Origin: CAVREM01 sp963728825
Lineage (GTDB): Bacteria > Acidobacteriota > Vicinamibacteria > Vicinamibacterales > CAVVIG01
Direction: 5' to 3'
DNA length: 64,000 bases
Assembly: GCA_963728825.1 (NCBI GenBank)
Contig: CAVSLA010000004.1
Coordinates: 372,001 to 436,000 of the forward strand
Shown here one piece after another: positions 8,837 to 17,503 of the stretch. The notes under the pieces were generated by a model. It did no database searches. It was given only the letters and a program-made list of their open reading frames with translations, and was not told the DNA's origin. The position numbers and the translations under genes are program-made. Within the stretch, counting starts at the first letter, position 1. The number at the start of each line of letters is the position of its first letter.

Positions 8837-8842
8837 TATAAT
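8837..8842 (+). promoter_or_regulatory. TATAAT -10 box seven bases before the TonB receptor ATG
   Basis: A consensus -10 hexamer ends seven bases upstream of the ATG at 8850, so the transcript would start at or within a base or two of the start codon (leaderless). No convincing -35 box was seen. Confidence 0.5.
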
Positions 8843-8849
8843 CCGCCGC

Positions 8850-11206
8850 ATGCTCGCATTACTGCTCGCGTTGGCGCTTGCCCAGGCACCGATTTCTGGC
8901 ATCGTGAAGGATTCAACTGGCGGCGCTGTGCCTGGCGCCTCGGTGACGATACGCACGGACGCGGGGCCCACGGCTCAGACGGTCACCGGCCCCGATGGAC
9001 GCTTCACCTTCGACCGGATGCCCGAAGGTCGCGCGACGCTGGTCGTTCTGGCCGGCGGGTTTGCGCAGAAAGAAATGCCGATCGCAGCCGAGATGGAAGT
9101 CGTGCTGTCGCCGGCGACGCTGTTCGAAGAGGTGACGGTCACACCGACCCGCGGCGAACAGCGGCTGGGAGACACGCCTGCGAGTGTGACCGTGCTGGAC
9201 AGCCGGCAGATCGAGCAGTCGGCCGCCGTCGTGGCCGACGATGTCCTGCGGCAGGTTCCGACATTCAGCCTCTTTCGGAGAACGAGCAGCGTGGCGGCGC
9301 ATCCGACCGCTCAGGGCGTCTCGCTGCGCGGCATTGGCCCCAGTGGTGTCAGCCGGACTCTGGTGTTGATCGACGACGTTCCGTTCAACGATCCCTTCGG
9401 TGGCTGGGTGTATTGGACGCGCGTGCCGCTCGGCGCGGTCGATCGCATCGAGATGGTCGACGGATCGAGCTCGAGCCTGTACGGCAACTACGCGATGGGT
9501 GGCGTCATCAACATCGTCACGAGCCGGCCGGCGCGACGCACGGCGGAGCTGAAGCGCGAGTTACGGGAACATGGATACGCCGAAGTTCGACTTCTTCGGC
9601 AGCGATGTATGGCGGAACGTGGGCGTGGCGGTCGAGGGTGCAATCCTGGATACCGCGGGCTATCTGCAGGTGGCCGAACCCGAGCGGGGTGCCATTGATA
9701 CGAACGTGCAGGTCGAGTTCCGCAACGTGAACGTCAAGGTCGACTACAGCCCGACCAGAAATATCAGCACGTTCATTCGCACCGGGTATTTCCGCGAGGA
9801 GCGCGACAACGCCAAGAAAGTGACGGTGGCCGGCGCGCCGCAAATCCCGGAAGGGAACGACACGACCTGGAAGTCTCTGAGCGGCGGGGTTCGGATGATC
9901 CTGCCCGATTCCAGCACGCTGCAAGCCCGCTTGTTCGGTGACGTCGAGACGTTCCACAGCAATTTCCTGGCGGTACCCAACCTCATTACCCGCGCCATTG
10001 CCCGTCAGACACTCATCCAGACCGTGCCGACCGATGGCTTCGGCGGCATGGTCCAGTGGTCGCGCGCGATGGGCTCGCGCAACTTCCTCTCCGCGGGCCT
10101 CGACTGGCGCTGGGTCGACGGCGACAGCGAAGAACAAGTCATGGACACCCTCACCGGCACGACGGTCGTGACGCAGCGGGTGTCGGGCGGCACGCAGCGA
10201 AGTCTGGGGGCCTTCGTGCAGGACGTGCTCACGCCAACGGACCGGCTGACGATGACGTTGAGTCTGCGTCTGGATAACTGGCGCAATTACAACGCGCACA
10301 ACGTTGAAACGACGGTCGCCACCGGACTGCCCGTGCCGGTGTCGGTGCTCCAGCCAAGCGGAGTCATCACTGGCAGCCGGCCCGAGCTCCCCGACCGAGA
10401 CGACACGTCGGTCAGTCCGCGCGCCGGCGCCATGTATCGCATCAACGACCGGGTCAGTGCCTGGGGCAGCCTCAGCGGCGGCTTCCGCGCACCGACCTTG
10501 AATGAGCTGTACCGCCAGTTCCGCGTCGGTGCGCTCCTCGTTCTCGCCAACGATCAACTCGGGCCGGAAGATCTGTTCGGCGGCGAGGCGGGTCTCAATA
10601 TCACCGCCACCAACGACCTCACGCTGCGAACGACTTATTACGACAACCGCATCGAAAACCCCGTTTCGAACGTGACGATCGGCACCAACGTTCAGCAGCG
10701 CCGCAATCTCGGCGAGACGCGCGTCCGCGGGTTCCAGACCGACGCGGAGTACCGGGTCGGATTGCGGTGGCGCGCCGCCGCCGCGTATTTGTTCAACCAC
10801 GCCAAGGTCACGGAAAATCCCGTGAATCCCGAACTGGTCGGCAAATACCTGCAGCAGGTGCCGAAACACCGCGGCTCGATCCAGCTCACCTTCAGCGAGC
10901 CGCGCTATCGTCAATCTGGCTCTCGGGATTCAGATGGCCGGCATGCAGTTCGACGACGATCTGAACGCGAGGGGCGTCCCCAGCAATGGCTGTGCGGTGC
11001 AATCGCAGAGTTGCGCGAATCCCGGCCTGCCAGGGTTCACGCTCGTGGACGTCACGGCCTCGCGAGCCCTCGGACGCGGCGTGCAGGTGTTCTTCGGCGT
11101 GCAGAATCTGTTCGACGAGGAGTTTTACGTCCAGACCAATCCCACGACCATCGGATCGCCACGACTGGTGCACGGTGGTGTGAGAGTGCGGTTCGCGGGA
11201 CGTTAG
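8850..11206 (+). CDS. TonB-dependent receptor with carboxypeptidase-like N-terminal domain (two frameshifts)
   Basis: Outer-membrane receptor for TonB-driven uptake. Order: short signal peptide; carboxypeptidase-regulatory-like domain (ISGIVKDSTGGAVPGASVTI); TonB-box-like segment and plug (VTVTPTRGEQRLGDTPASV, GVSLRGIGPSGVSRTLVLID, SSSLYGNYAMGGVINIVT); 22-strand barrel ending VQVFFGVQNLFDEEFYV and VRVRFAGR. Two +1 shifts break the frame: near 9553 (after TAELK, resuming SYGNMDTPKFDFFGSDVW) and near 10905 (after SEPRY, resuming VNLALG). Removing one base at each restores about 784 residues, normal for the family. Ligand is unknown. Confidence 0.88.
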
Positions 11207-11218
11207 TGCGTTAGTGCC

Positions 11219-11286
11219 GTTCTGCGTTCTACGTTCTGACGTTCTACGTTCTGCTCGTGAACAGCAGAACGTAGAACGTAGAACGA
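11219..11286. repeat. Inverted repeat of GTTCTACGTTCT words
   Basis: Copies of ACGTTCT/CGTTCTAC on the left and of AGAACGTAGAACGTAG on the right, around a short loop (gctcgtgaacagc). It lies between convergent genes and may serve as a terminator. Confidence 0.8.
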
Positions 11287-11295
11287 AAAAAGTTC

Positions 11296-12267
11296 TTACT
11301 GCGGTCTTACCCCGTTCGTTCCGACCGGTCCGGTCGGCTTCGGCTTGTCCTGCTGTTTGAGGACGCCGGAATCGACTGTCCGTCCGACGCGCGAAATGGC
11401 CTGGAAATGCAGCTCGTCTTCGTCCACTTCGACGAGCATGAAGGTCTGCTCGCGATCGTTGCCCACCTCGGTGAGCGGCGTCTTGCGCAGGTCACCCGGC
11501 CGCAGCTTCCCTGAAGACCCTTCGACGAAGTAGTAGATCCCCTTCTGCGGCTTGATCCGCTCGTAGACGTGGTCGTGGCCCTGGAACACCACGTTCACAC
11601 CGTACTTCACGAACAACGGCTCGAGAATCAGCTGCAGGTCGACCTGTGAGCCGTGCGCCGCCGCCGACGAGTAGAGCGGGTGGTGGAAGTAGGCGATCTT
11701 CCAGTCGTCGGTCGAATTCCTCAGCTCGCGTTCGATCCAGAGGCGCTGCGGCTGATCGAGGTAATCGGTGTCGAGGACGAAGAACCGCACGCGGTCCTTC
11801 TTGTAGGTATAGAACCGCTCGCCGTTCATGTTCCACGGCTTGTAGAACCGGTTCTCCTGATTGTCGTGGTTGCCGAGCGCCGCGTAGAACTTCACCTCCC
11901 GCTGCAGCAGTACCTTGTACGGCTCCTCGAACTTCTTGACGAAATCGCGCGGGTTCTGGCTGCCGTACATGTTGTCGCCGAGCATGATCACCGAATCGAA
12001 CGGGAACGCCGTCTGCCACTTCGCCATCTCGGTGCCGATCTCGTACTGCTCGCGCTCGCCGGTGCCGTTGTCGCCAATCACCGCGAACTTGACCGTGCCT
12101 TTCTTGTTGGGCAGCTTGAGATCGACGGCCGCGGGAGCGGGTGCGCTCGTCGACTGCTGCGCGGCCGGTGCAGCGGGCGCCTGCGCGGCAAGCGGCACGG
12201 TCGTGCAGCCGTAGGAGCCGGCGATGAGCAGGGTCAGCAGCGTTGAAACGGGCAGCCAGCGACGCAT
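11296..12267 (-). CDS. Exported metallophosphoesterase (purple-acid-phosphatase-like)
   Basis: A calcineurin-like phosphoesterase with all metal-binding blocks: VIGDNGTG, VIMLGDNMYGSQ, ALGNHDNQENRF, IAYFHHPLYSS and FQGHDHVYERIKP. The internal ATG at 12267 is preferred because it gives a signal peptide (MRRWLPVSTLLTLLIAGSYG) with a Cys right after it, possibly a lipoprotein. A low-complexity Ala/Pro/Gln linker follows. The protein is 323 residues. The gene lies one base after the stop of the 12269 gene, so they form an operon. Substrate is unknown; phosphomonoesters are typical of the family. Confidence 0.85.
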   Translation of the reverse strand: MRRWLPVSTLLTLLIAGSYGCTTVPLAAQAPAAPAAQQSTSAPAPAAVDLKLPNKKGTVKFAVIGDNGTGEREQYEIGTEMAKWQTAFPFDSVIMLGDNMYGSQNPRDFVKKFEEPYKVLLQREVKFYAALGNHDNQENRFYKPWNMNGERFYTYKKDRVRFFVLDTDYLDQPQRLWIERELRNSTDDWKIAYFHHPLYSSAAAHGSQVDLQLILEPLFVKYGVNVVFQGHDHVYERIKPQKGIYYFVEGSSGKLRPGDLRKTPLTEVGNDREQTFMLVEVDEDELHFQAISRVGRTVDSGVLKQQDKPKPTGPVGTNGVRPQ

Positions 12268-12268
12268 G

Positions 12269-12877
12269 TCATTTTCCGTTTGACACGGGCACGGCGCCAT
12301 TCAACAAATCAGCAATCAGATTGGCTCTCGTGTCCCGCAGAATCAAATCGTTTCCCATGAAGCGGTACTCGAGACCCTCCGGCAGACGCGGCAGGGCGTC
12401 GAGAATGAGCGGTGGCACCGTGGCCAGCGGCAACTTCTCCGGGTAGGCCGCGTTGACGCGCGGCGGGTCGAACTTGGGCACTTCTTCCATGGCCGCCCGG
12501 GAGTCGCGCAGTTTGCGGAGGTAGGCGTCCTCGCGGATGACGGCCTTGATGATCGGCGCGGCGTCGCCGAACAGGTCGCCGGGCTTCGCAGTGGCGCGGG
12601 CCATCTTGATTCGGGACGCCATCGCCGCCTGGTGCGCCTCGATCTTCGACGGGTCTTCATCGCCCGACAGCTTCGGCAGGCCGTTGTCGACCTTTTTCTG
12701 AAGCGCAATGTAATCGTTGACCCGGTCGAGGAAGGCCTTCACCGCGGGGTCCTTGGGGTTGGCGGCCGGACCTCGTGATTCCTGCGCCGCATCCGGAGTA
12801 ATGGTCAGCACGAGGAGAAGCGCGATGGCCCCCAGGCACTGACGGCCAGGACTGGCGAGCAACTTGCTGGAATTCAT
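12269..12877 (-). CDS. Hypothetical exported protein
   Basis: 202 residues from the ATG at 12877. It has a signal peptide (SPGRQCLGAIALLLVLTITP, then DAAQ) and a mostly helical, charged mature part (AFLDRVNDYIALQKKVDNGL, PIIKAVIREDAYLRKLRDS). It ends in a conserved-looking segment, LPEGLEYRFMGNDLILRDTR. I do not recognise a named family. It is upstream of, and nearly contiguous with, the metallophosphoesterase gene. It is divergent from the phospholipase-D-like gene with 54 bp between starts. Confidence 0.75.
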   Translation of the reverse strand: MNSSKLLASPGRQCLGAIALLLVLTITPDAAQESRGPAANPKDPAVKAFLDRVNDYIALQKKVDNGLPKLSGDEDPSKIEAHQAAMASRIKMARATAKPGDLFGDAAPIIKAVIREDAYLRKLRDSRAAMEEVPKFDPPRVNAAYPEKLPLATVPPLILDALPRLPEGLEYRFMGNDLILRDTRANLIADLLNGAVPVSNGK

Positions 12878-12931
12878 CAGTCGTATCACGCGACCTACCG
12901 TTACAAGGTCCGTGCCCGGCAGGAGCCATTT

Positions 12932-13825
12932 GTGAAGCTCATCGTTGAACCCGACGCCGGAATGGTCCCAATCGTCAACGCTATCAAACAGGCGCGTAAA
13001 ACCATCGATCTGTTGATTTTCCGCCTCGACCGTAGCGAGATTGCCCGCGCCTTGACCGCCGCGGTCACCCGGGGCGTTGTCGTGCGGGCGTTGACCGCGC
13101 ATACCAACCGCGGCGGCGAAAAGAGCCTCCGCAAGCTCGAGCTTCAGTTGCTCGAGGGCGGGGTCACGGTGTCACGGACGGCCGACGACCTGGTCCGCTA
13201 TCACGGCAAGATGATGATCGTCGACAGCAAGGTGCTGCACGTCTACGGGTTCAATTTCACCGGTCTCGATATCGGCAAGAGCCGCAGCTTCGGAATCATC
13301 TCGAAGAACGGCAAACTGGTCGCCGAGGCGAACAAGCTGTTCGAGGCCGACTTCAACCGGCAGCCGTACACGGCGGGCTACGAGCGGTTTATCGTCAGCC
13401 CGGAGAACGCGCGCGAGCGGCTCACGCGTTTCATCAACGGCGCGCGCCGTCAACTGCTCATCTACGATCCGAAGCTGACCGACGACACGATCCTGCGGCT
13501 GCTGTGCGCCAAGGCCAAGGCCGGCGTCGACGTGCGGGTCATCGGCAGGGTCGAGGCGAAATGGGATTTGAAGGGCGAGAAGGTGCCCGGCCAGCGGCTG
13601 CATGTCCGCGCGATCATTCGCGACGGCTGCCGCGCCTTCGTCGGCAGCCAGAGCCTGAGGAAGCTCGAGCTCGAAAAAAGGCGCGAAGTCGGCGTCATCG
13701 TCGACGACCAGAAGGTCGTGCGCCAGATGGCTGGGCTCTTCGAACAGGACTGGGCCGCGACCGAGACCGGCCGCAAGGCCGCGAAGAAGGGGAAAGAAGA
13801 CGAGACCATGCGCGCGGCTTCATAG
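12932..13825 (+). CDS. Phospholipase D-like (cardiolipin synthase-related) protein
   Basis: 297 residues with two PLD repeats. The first HKD motif is intact (YHGKMMIVDSKV, about residues 90-101). In the second the Lys is Arg (LHVRAIIRDG, about residue 223). There is no signal peptide or N-terminal membrane segment, unlike classic ClsA. The GTG start has an AGGAG ribosome site six bases upstream; the frame stays open a little further upstream. Phosphatidyl transfer or phosphodiesterase activity is expected from the family, but the Arg substitution makes activity uncertain. The C-terminus is basic (GRKAAKKGKED). Confidence 0.82.
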   Translation: MKLIVEPDAGMVPIVNAIKQARKTIDLLIFRLDRSEIARALTAAVTRGVVVRALTAHTNRGGEKSLRKLELQLLEGGVTVSRTADDLVRYHGKMMIVDSKVLHVYGFNFTGLDIGKSRSFGIISKNGKLVAEANKLFEADFNRQPYTAGYERFIVSPENARERLTRFINGARRQLLIYDPKLTDDTILRLLCAKAKAGVDVRVIGRVEAKWDLKGEKVPGQRLHVRAIIRDGCRAFVGSQSLRKLELEKRREVGVIVDDQKVVRQMAGLFEQDWAATETGRKAAKKGKEDETMRAAS

Positions 13826-13908
13826 TCATCAGTCGTCAGTCATTCAGTCATCATCAGTTCGACTGCTGACTGTTGACTGTTGACTGACGACTGTTGACTG
13901 CCGACTGT
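13826..13908. repeat. Array of GACTGTT/CAGTCAT words
   Basis: About ten imperfect heptamers, first mostly in one orientation (CAGTCATC) and then in the other (CTGTTGA), fill the gap between convergent genes. A partial inverted repeat results. It resembles the array at 2078-2131. Confidence 0.8.
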
Positions 13909-14883
13909 CAGGCTTCGGCTGGTCGCAGCCGCCGGACCTGCTCACCGACCTTCAACGAGCTGGTGAAAATCGAGCCGACCGGAATGAATCCCCAGAGCTG
14001 ATGGCGGGCGACCGCCGCCAGTCCGGCGGACGCGATGCACCCACAGTTGTTGCAATCGGGGGCGCCGCCGAACTGGCACGGTGTAATCCGCGTCGTCAAA
14101 TCGGCGGAGATCGATGTCGTCGTCTGCGCGAACACGCACTCGTCGGGTGAGGTGGGTGGGTTCGCATAGACGTCGATCAGCCCCTTGGGCGCTTCGAGCT
14201 TCGGATAGCGCAGCCGGAGGGCCATCAGATCGGTGACGACGCGCTGGCGGTCGGCCGCTGTGAGCCGCTCGACCGAGATCTCCCCGATCTGCGGCGTGTA
14301 GAGACTGATCCAGATCTTGCGGACTTCGGACCGGTCCGACCAGAAGCGCAGGAATTCTTCAAGATAGCCCGGGCGGTTGACCAGCTGGCGGGTGACGGTG
14401 CAGTGCACCGTGATCCGATGACCGGCAATGTGCTTGAGAATGCGCTCGTAGGTCGCCGGCGTGCGGCGCGCGTCGTGCTCGGGCTGCAGGCCGTCGATCG
14501 AGACGACGACGGTCGTTCGCGGCAGCGCCGAGAAGGCCTTCGGGAATTTCGCGGACGGCGCTGGTCACGAGCTGAGTGTGAATGCCCCGCGCCGAAAGCG
14601 CCGGGATGATCTGTTCGAGCTCCCGATACCGCACCAGCGGTTCGCCGCCGACGATCGAGACGTGGAGCGGCTTGTGACGATCGACGAGCGCCATCACGCC
14701 GTCGACGAGCTCCTGACCTTTGAAGTCGCGGATCTCGCGGAGTGTCATCTCACCGCCCAGATGATCGTCCCCGTACGCATAGCAGCCCGGGCAGTGCAGC
14801 GGGCACTCGCGGGTGATCTCGATCGAGAGCGACGGAGTGTAGCCTGTGAGAATACGGCCCCAGGCGTTGATGATTCCGTTCAT
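13908..14883 (-). CDS. Radical SAM protein with C-terminal Fe-S region (one frameshift)
   Basis: The N-terminal part carries the radical-SAM CxxxCxxC motif (RECPLHCPGCYAYGDD, about residue 26) and the SIVGGEPLVRY motif. A +1 shift near 14540 breaks the frame after VREIP; the other frame continues KAFSALPRTTVVVSIDGLQP and runs to the end. The C-terminal Cys cluster (CQFGGAPDCNNCGC) resembles SPASM/twitch auxiliary cluster ligands. The joined product is about 324 residues. The substrate is unknown; peptide modification and other radical chemistry are both possible. It is divergent from the SET gene with only 13 bp between starts. Confidence 0.8.
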
Positions 14884-14896
14884 AATCTTGATCCAT

Positions 14897-15289
14897 ATGA
14901 TAGTGCGGCGGCGTTCACGAATCCACGGGTGGGGCGTTTACGCAACGGAACAGATAAAGAAAAACAAACGAATCATCCATTACGCCGGCGAGAAGATTTC
15001 CAACCGGCAAAGCCTGAAGCGCGAACGGCGCTACATTCGCAACGGCCACATCTGGTGCTTCAAGCTGACCAACCGCACGGTCATCGATGCGGGCGTCGGC
15101 GGCAACGTCGCGCGCTACATCAATCACTCCTGTCGTCCCAACTGCTACATCGACATCAAGCAGGGCGTGATCTGGATCCGTGCGGCGAAGACCATCAGGA
15201 AAGGTGAGGAGCTGACCTACGACTACAACACCGACGGCGACGGGTTGATCAAATGCCGCTGCCGGCCAGGCTGTCAGAGACTGCTGTGA
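14897..15289 (+). CDS. SET-domain protein (protein lysine methyltransferase-like)
   Basis: 130 residues forming a nearly complete minimal SET domain: RIHGWGVYATEQIKKNKRI, the pseudoknot motif YINHSCRPNC (about residues 74-83), GEELTYDYNTDGDG, and a post-SET Cys cluster (CRCRPGC) typical of SAM-dependent lysine methyltransferases. The start at 14897 follows a TAATCT -10-like box by eight bases. The stop overlaps the GTG of the next gene (GTGA). Bacterial targets of such enzymes are mostly unknown; ribosomal or DNA-bound proteins are possible. Confidence 0.88.
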   Translation: MIVRRRSRIHGWGVYATEQIKKNKRIIHYAGEKISNRQSLKRERRYIRNGHIWCFKLTNRTVIDAGVGGNVARYINHSCRPNCYIDIKQGVIWIRAAKTIRKGEELTYDYNTDGDGLIKCRCRPGCQRLL

Positions 15290-15924
15290 TCTATTACCTT
15301 CACGGATTCGCCTCCTCGGCGAAATCCAGCAAGGCGCAGTACTTCGGCGAACGTTTCGCGGCGCGCGGCGTGCCCTTCCGCTGCCCGGACTTCAACCACC
15401 CGGACTTCCGCACGCTGACGATGACGCGGATGCTCGGTCAATTGACCGCTGAAATCGAACGCGCTGACGGGCCGGCGACCCTGTTCGGCTCGAGCCTCGG
15501 CGGCACGCTGGCGGTGCTGGCGGCGGAACGTCTCGGCCGAAAGGTCGATCGGGTCGTGTTGATGGCCCCCGCGGTCATGTTCGCAAAGCCCGGCCATCAT
15601 CTGCTGCCGCCCGAACGGGTCGAGGAGTGGCGGCGGAAGGGGGCGCTGCCGTTCTTCCATTATGCGTTTGGCGAGGAGCGTCTGCTCGATTACGCGTTCT
15701 ACGAGGACACAGTGCGGTACGATGCGTTCGGCGCGTCGTTCGACCAGCCGACGCTGATCTTTCAGGGTCTTCACGACCGCTCGGTGGATTCGCGGACCGT
15801 CGAGCAGTTCGCCCGGACGCGGCTGAACGTGACGCTGTCGCTGCTCGAGGATGATCATCAATTGACGACGAGTCTGGCGCGCATGTGGAATGACATCCAA
15901 CCGTTCCTTGGGTTGACAGAGTGA
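15286..15924 (+). CDS. YqiA-like alpha/beta-hydrolase esterase
   Basis: 212 residues, starting at the GTG inside the SET gene stop. It begins directly with strand one (VIYYLHGFASSAKSSK). The nucleophile elbow is LFGSSLGGTLAV, the acid is likely in LIFQGLHDRSVDS, and the His is in LLEDDHQL. This matches the UPF0227/YqiA family of small cytosolic esterases. Its stop again overlaps the next GTG (GTGA), so the SET, esterase and SpoIID-like genes are serially coupled. Confidence 0.85.
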   Translation: MIYYLHGFASSAKSSKAQYFGERFAARGVPFRCPDFNHPDFRTLTMTRMLGQLTAEIERADGPATLFGSSLGGTLAVLAAERLGRKVDRVVLMAPAVMFAKPGHHLLPPERVEEWRRKGALPFFHYAFGEERLLDYAFYEDTVRYDAFGASFDQPTLIFQGLHDRSVDSRTVEQFARTRLNVTLSLLEDDHQLTTSLARMWNDIQPFLGLTE

Positions 15925-17447
15925 CGAGGACGCAGAGGGGGCAGAGGACGCAGAGGCGCATAACGGAGAGCGGACGCCGGGCGTCGTGGTTCATCCTCTG
16001 CGTCCTTTGCATCCTCTGCGTCCTCTCCAACGGCGCAGCCCAGTCGGGCATTCGTATCGGCGTGCTGAGCAACGGCTCGTACGCCGTGTCGGTCATTCCG
16101 CTCGACACCTACGTCGGGCGCGTCCTGGCCGGCGAAGCCGCGCCGAACACCGCTCCGGCAGCGCTCGAAGCGCTCGCGGTCGCGGTCAGAACCTACACGG
16201 CGGCGAATCTCGGAAGGCATCGCGCCGAAGGGTTCGACCTGTGTGATCAGACGCACTGTCAGGTGATGCGGACGGCCAACCCAGACACGGAACGGGCCGC
16301 GGCGGCGACGGCCGGGCAAGTGCTGTTCAACGGCGAAGCGCCGGCCATCATCTATTACAGCGCGTCCTGCGGCGGCCGCTCCGAATTGCCCTCGGCGGTC
16401 TGGCCCGGTTCGCCAGACCCGCCACACCTGCCATCGCGAGACGATGAGGCCTGCCGGGGATTTCCGGCATGGACGGCGGAGCTGGCGGCCGCCGATCTCC
16501 AGCGCGCCCTGCAGGCCGGCGGATTCCGTGGCACGCTGCGCGACATGAAGATTGCGTCTCGGAATCCTTCCGGCCGCGTCGAGAAGCTGACTCTCGACGG
16601 CATGACGCCCTCGGAGCTGTCCGGTCAGGAGCTGCGAATGATCGTGGGCCCGACGCTCGGGTGGTTGCGCGTTCTAAGCGCCACCTTCGAGCTTCGGCGT
16701 GTCGGGACCGCGTACCGGTTCACCGGCCGCGGTTCGGGCCACGGTGTCGGGATGTGCGTGATTGGCGCGATGCATCGAGCGGAAGCGGGTGAAACCGCCG
16801 CGTCGATTCTCAATCGCTACTATCCCGGCCTCCGCATCGGCATATATCTGCCGCGCACGACGATACCGTCGGAACCGGTGGTCCGGACGACCGACACGAC
16901 TGCCTCAACCACTGCCCGGCGTCCGGCGCTGGCGGTCACCATTCCGGCTGCAGAGGCCAACGAGCGGCCGGCGTTGGAGACGCTGGCCGCTCGCGCTCAA
17001 GACGATCTCGCGCGGACGCTCGACGTTGCCGCGCCGGCGCGGATCGCGCTGACGTTTCACCCCTCGGCGGAAGCGTTCGAGCGCGCGACAGGGGCATCGT
17101 GGTTCACCTCGACGATGCTGCTCGATGGCGAGCTGCACTTCCTGCCGGCTGAAGTCCTGCGGAGCCGCGGCACATTGGAGCGCACCGTGCGCCGGGCGCT
17201 GGCGCGCAGCATGACCGCGGGCGCGCTTGCAGACCGCCGCGCCTGGGTCCGCGAGGGGATCGCGATCTATTTTTCGGATCCGCCCTCCGCAGACCCGACC
17301 ACTGCAGAGACACGCGCCACCTGTCCGAGCGATGTCGAGCTCGACCGGCCGGTGTCGGCCGGCGCCCTCAGCGATGCGTACGCGCGCGCCCGCAGCTGCG
17401 TCGCGCGGCAGATAGCGTCCGGTCGTTCGTGGCGCGACGTCAGGTGA
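15921..17447 (+). CDS. Exported SpoIID/LytB-domain protein with degenerate peptidase-like C-terminus
   Basis: 508 residues. After the signal peptide (FILCVLCILCVLSNGAAQ) comes a SpoIID/LytB domain, about 40-310 (GIRIGVLSNGSYAVSVIPLD, GRVLAGEAAPNTAPAALEAL, AVAVRTY, YYSASCGGRS, FTGRGSGHGVGMCVIGA). SpoIID-type proteins are lytic transglycosylases that strip peptidoglycan. A linker leads to a C-terminal part whose WVREGIAIYF resembles the second helix of MA-type gluzincins, but the HExxH site is replaced (RRALARS). The N-terminal signal peptide is encoded by the CTCTGCGTCC repeat. The start GTG overlaps the upstream stop. Confidence 0.82.
   Translation: MTRTQRGQRTQRRITESGRRASWFILCVLCILCVLSNGAAQSGIRIGVLSNGSYAVSVIPLDTYVGRVLAGEAAPNTAPAALEALAVAVRTYTAANLGRHRAEGFDLCDQTHCQVMRTANPDTERAAAATAGQVLFNGEAPAIIYYSASCGGRSELPSAVWPGSPDPPHLPSRDDEACRGFPAWTAELAAADLQRALQAGGFRGTLRDMKIASRNPSGRVEKLTLDGMTPSELSGQELRMIVGPTLGWLRVLSATFELRRVGTAYRFTGRGSGHGVGMCVIGAMHRAEAGETAASILNRYYPGLRIGIYLPRTTIPSEPVVRTTDTTASTTARRPALAVTIPAAEANERPALETLAARAQDDLARTLDVAAPARIALTFHPSAEAFERATGASWFTSTMLLDGELHFLPAEVLRSRGTLERTVRRALARSMTAGALADRRAWVREGIAIYFSDPPSADPTTAETRATCPSDVELDRPVSAGALSDAYARARSCVARQIASGRSWRDVR
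15924..16028. repeat. GGACGCAGAGG / CCTCTGCGTCC inverted repeat encoding a signal peptide
   Basis: The left arm (15924-15957) has copies of GAGGACGCAGAGG. The right arm (15994-16027) has CCTCTGCGTCC and CCTTTGCATCC copies. A 36-base spacer separates them. The right arm is translated as the hydrophobic core LCVLCILCVL of the SpoIID-like protein. Confidence 0.8.
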
Positions 17448-17453
17448 ACCGCG

Positions 17454-17469
17454 CGGCATATGAATTGCT
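17454..17469 (+). promoter_or_regulatory. Sigma54-type -24/-12 promoter before the ligase operon
   Basis: CGGCAT-N5-TTGCT, against the consensus TGGCAC-N5-TTGCW. The GG and GC are correctly spaced. The predicted start is near 17480, 24 bases before the GTG at 17504, which has a GGAG ribosome site at 17492. Confidence 0.55.
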
Positions 17470-17503
17470 CTGCTGAGCTCCGGAGATCTGACCGGAGCCC
17501 TAT

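Noticed and set aside
9517..10914. A 465-codon minus-strand open frame opposite the TonB receptor.
   Set aside because: The plus strand carries clear plug and barrel motifs over the same bases. The minus-strand product has no recognisable pattern.
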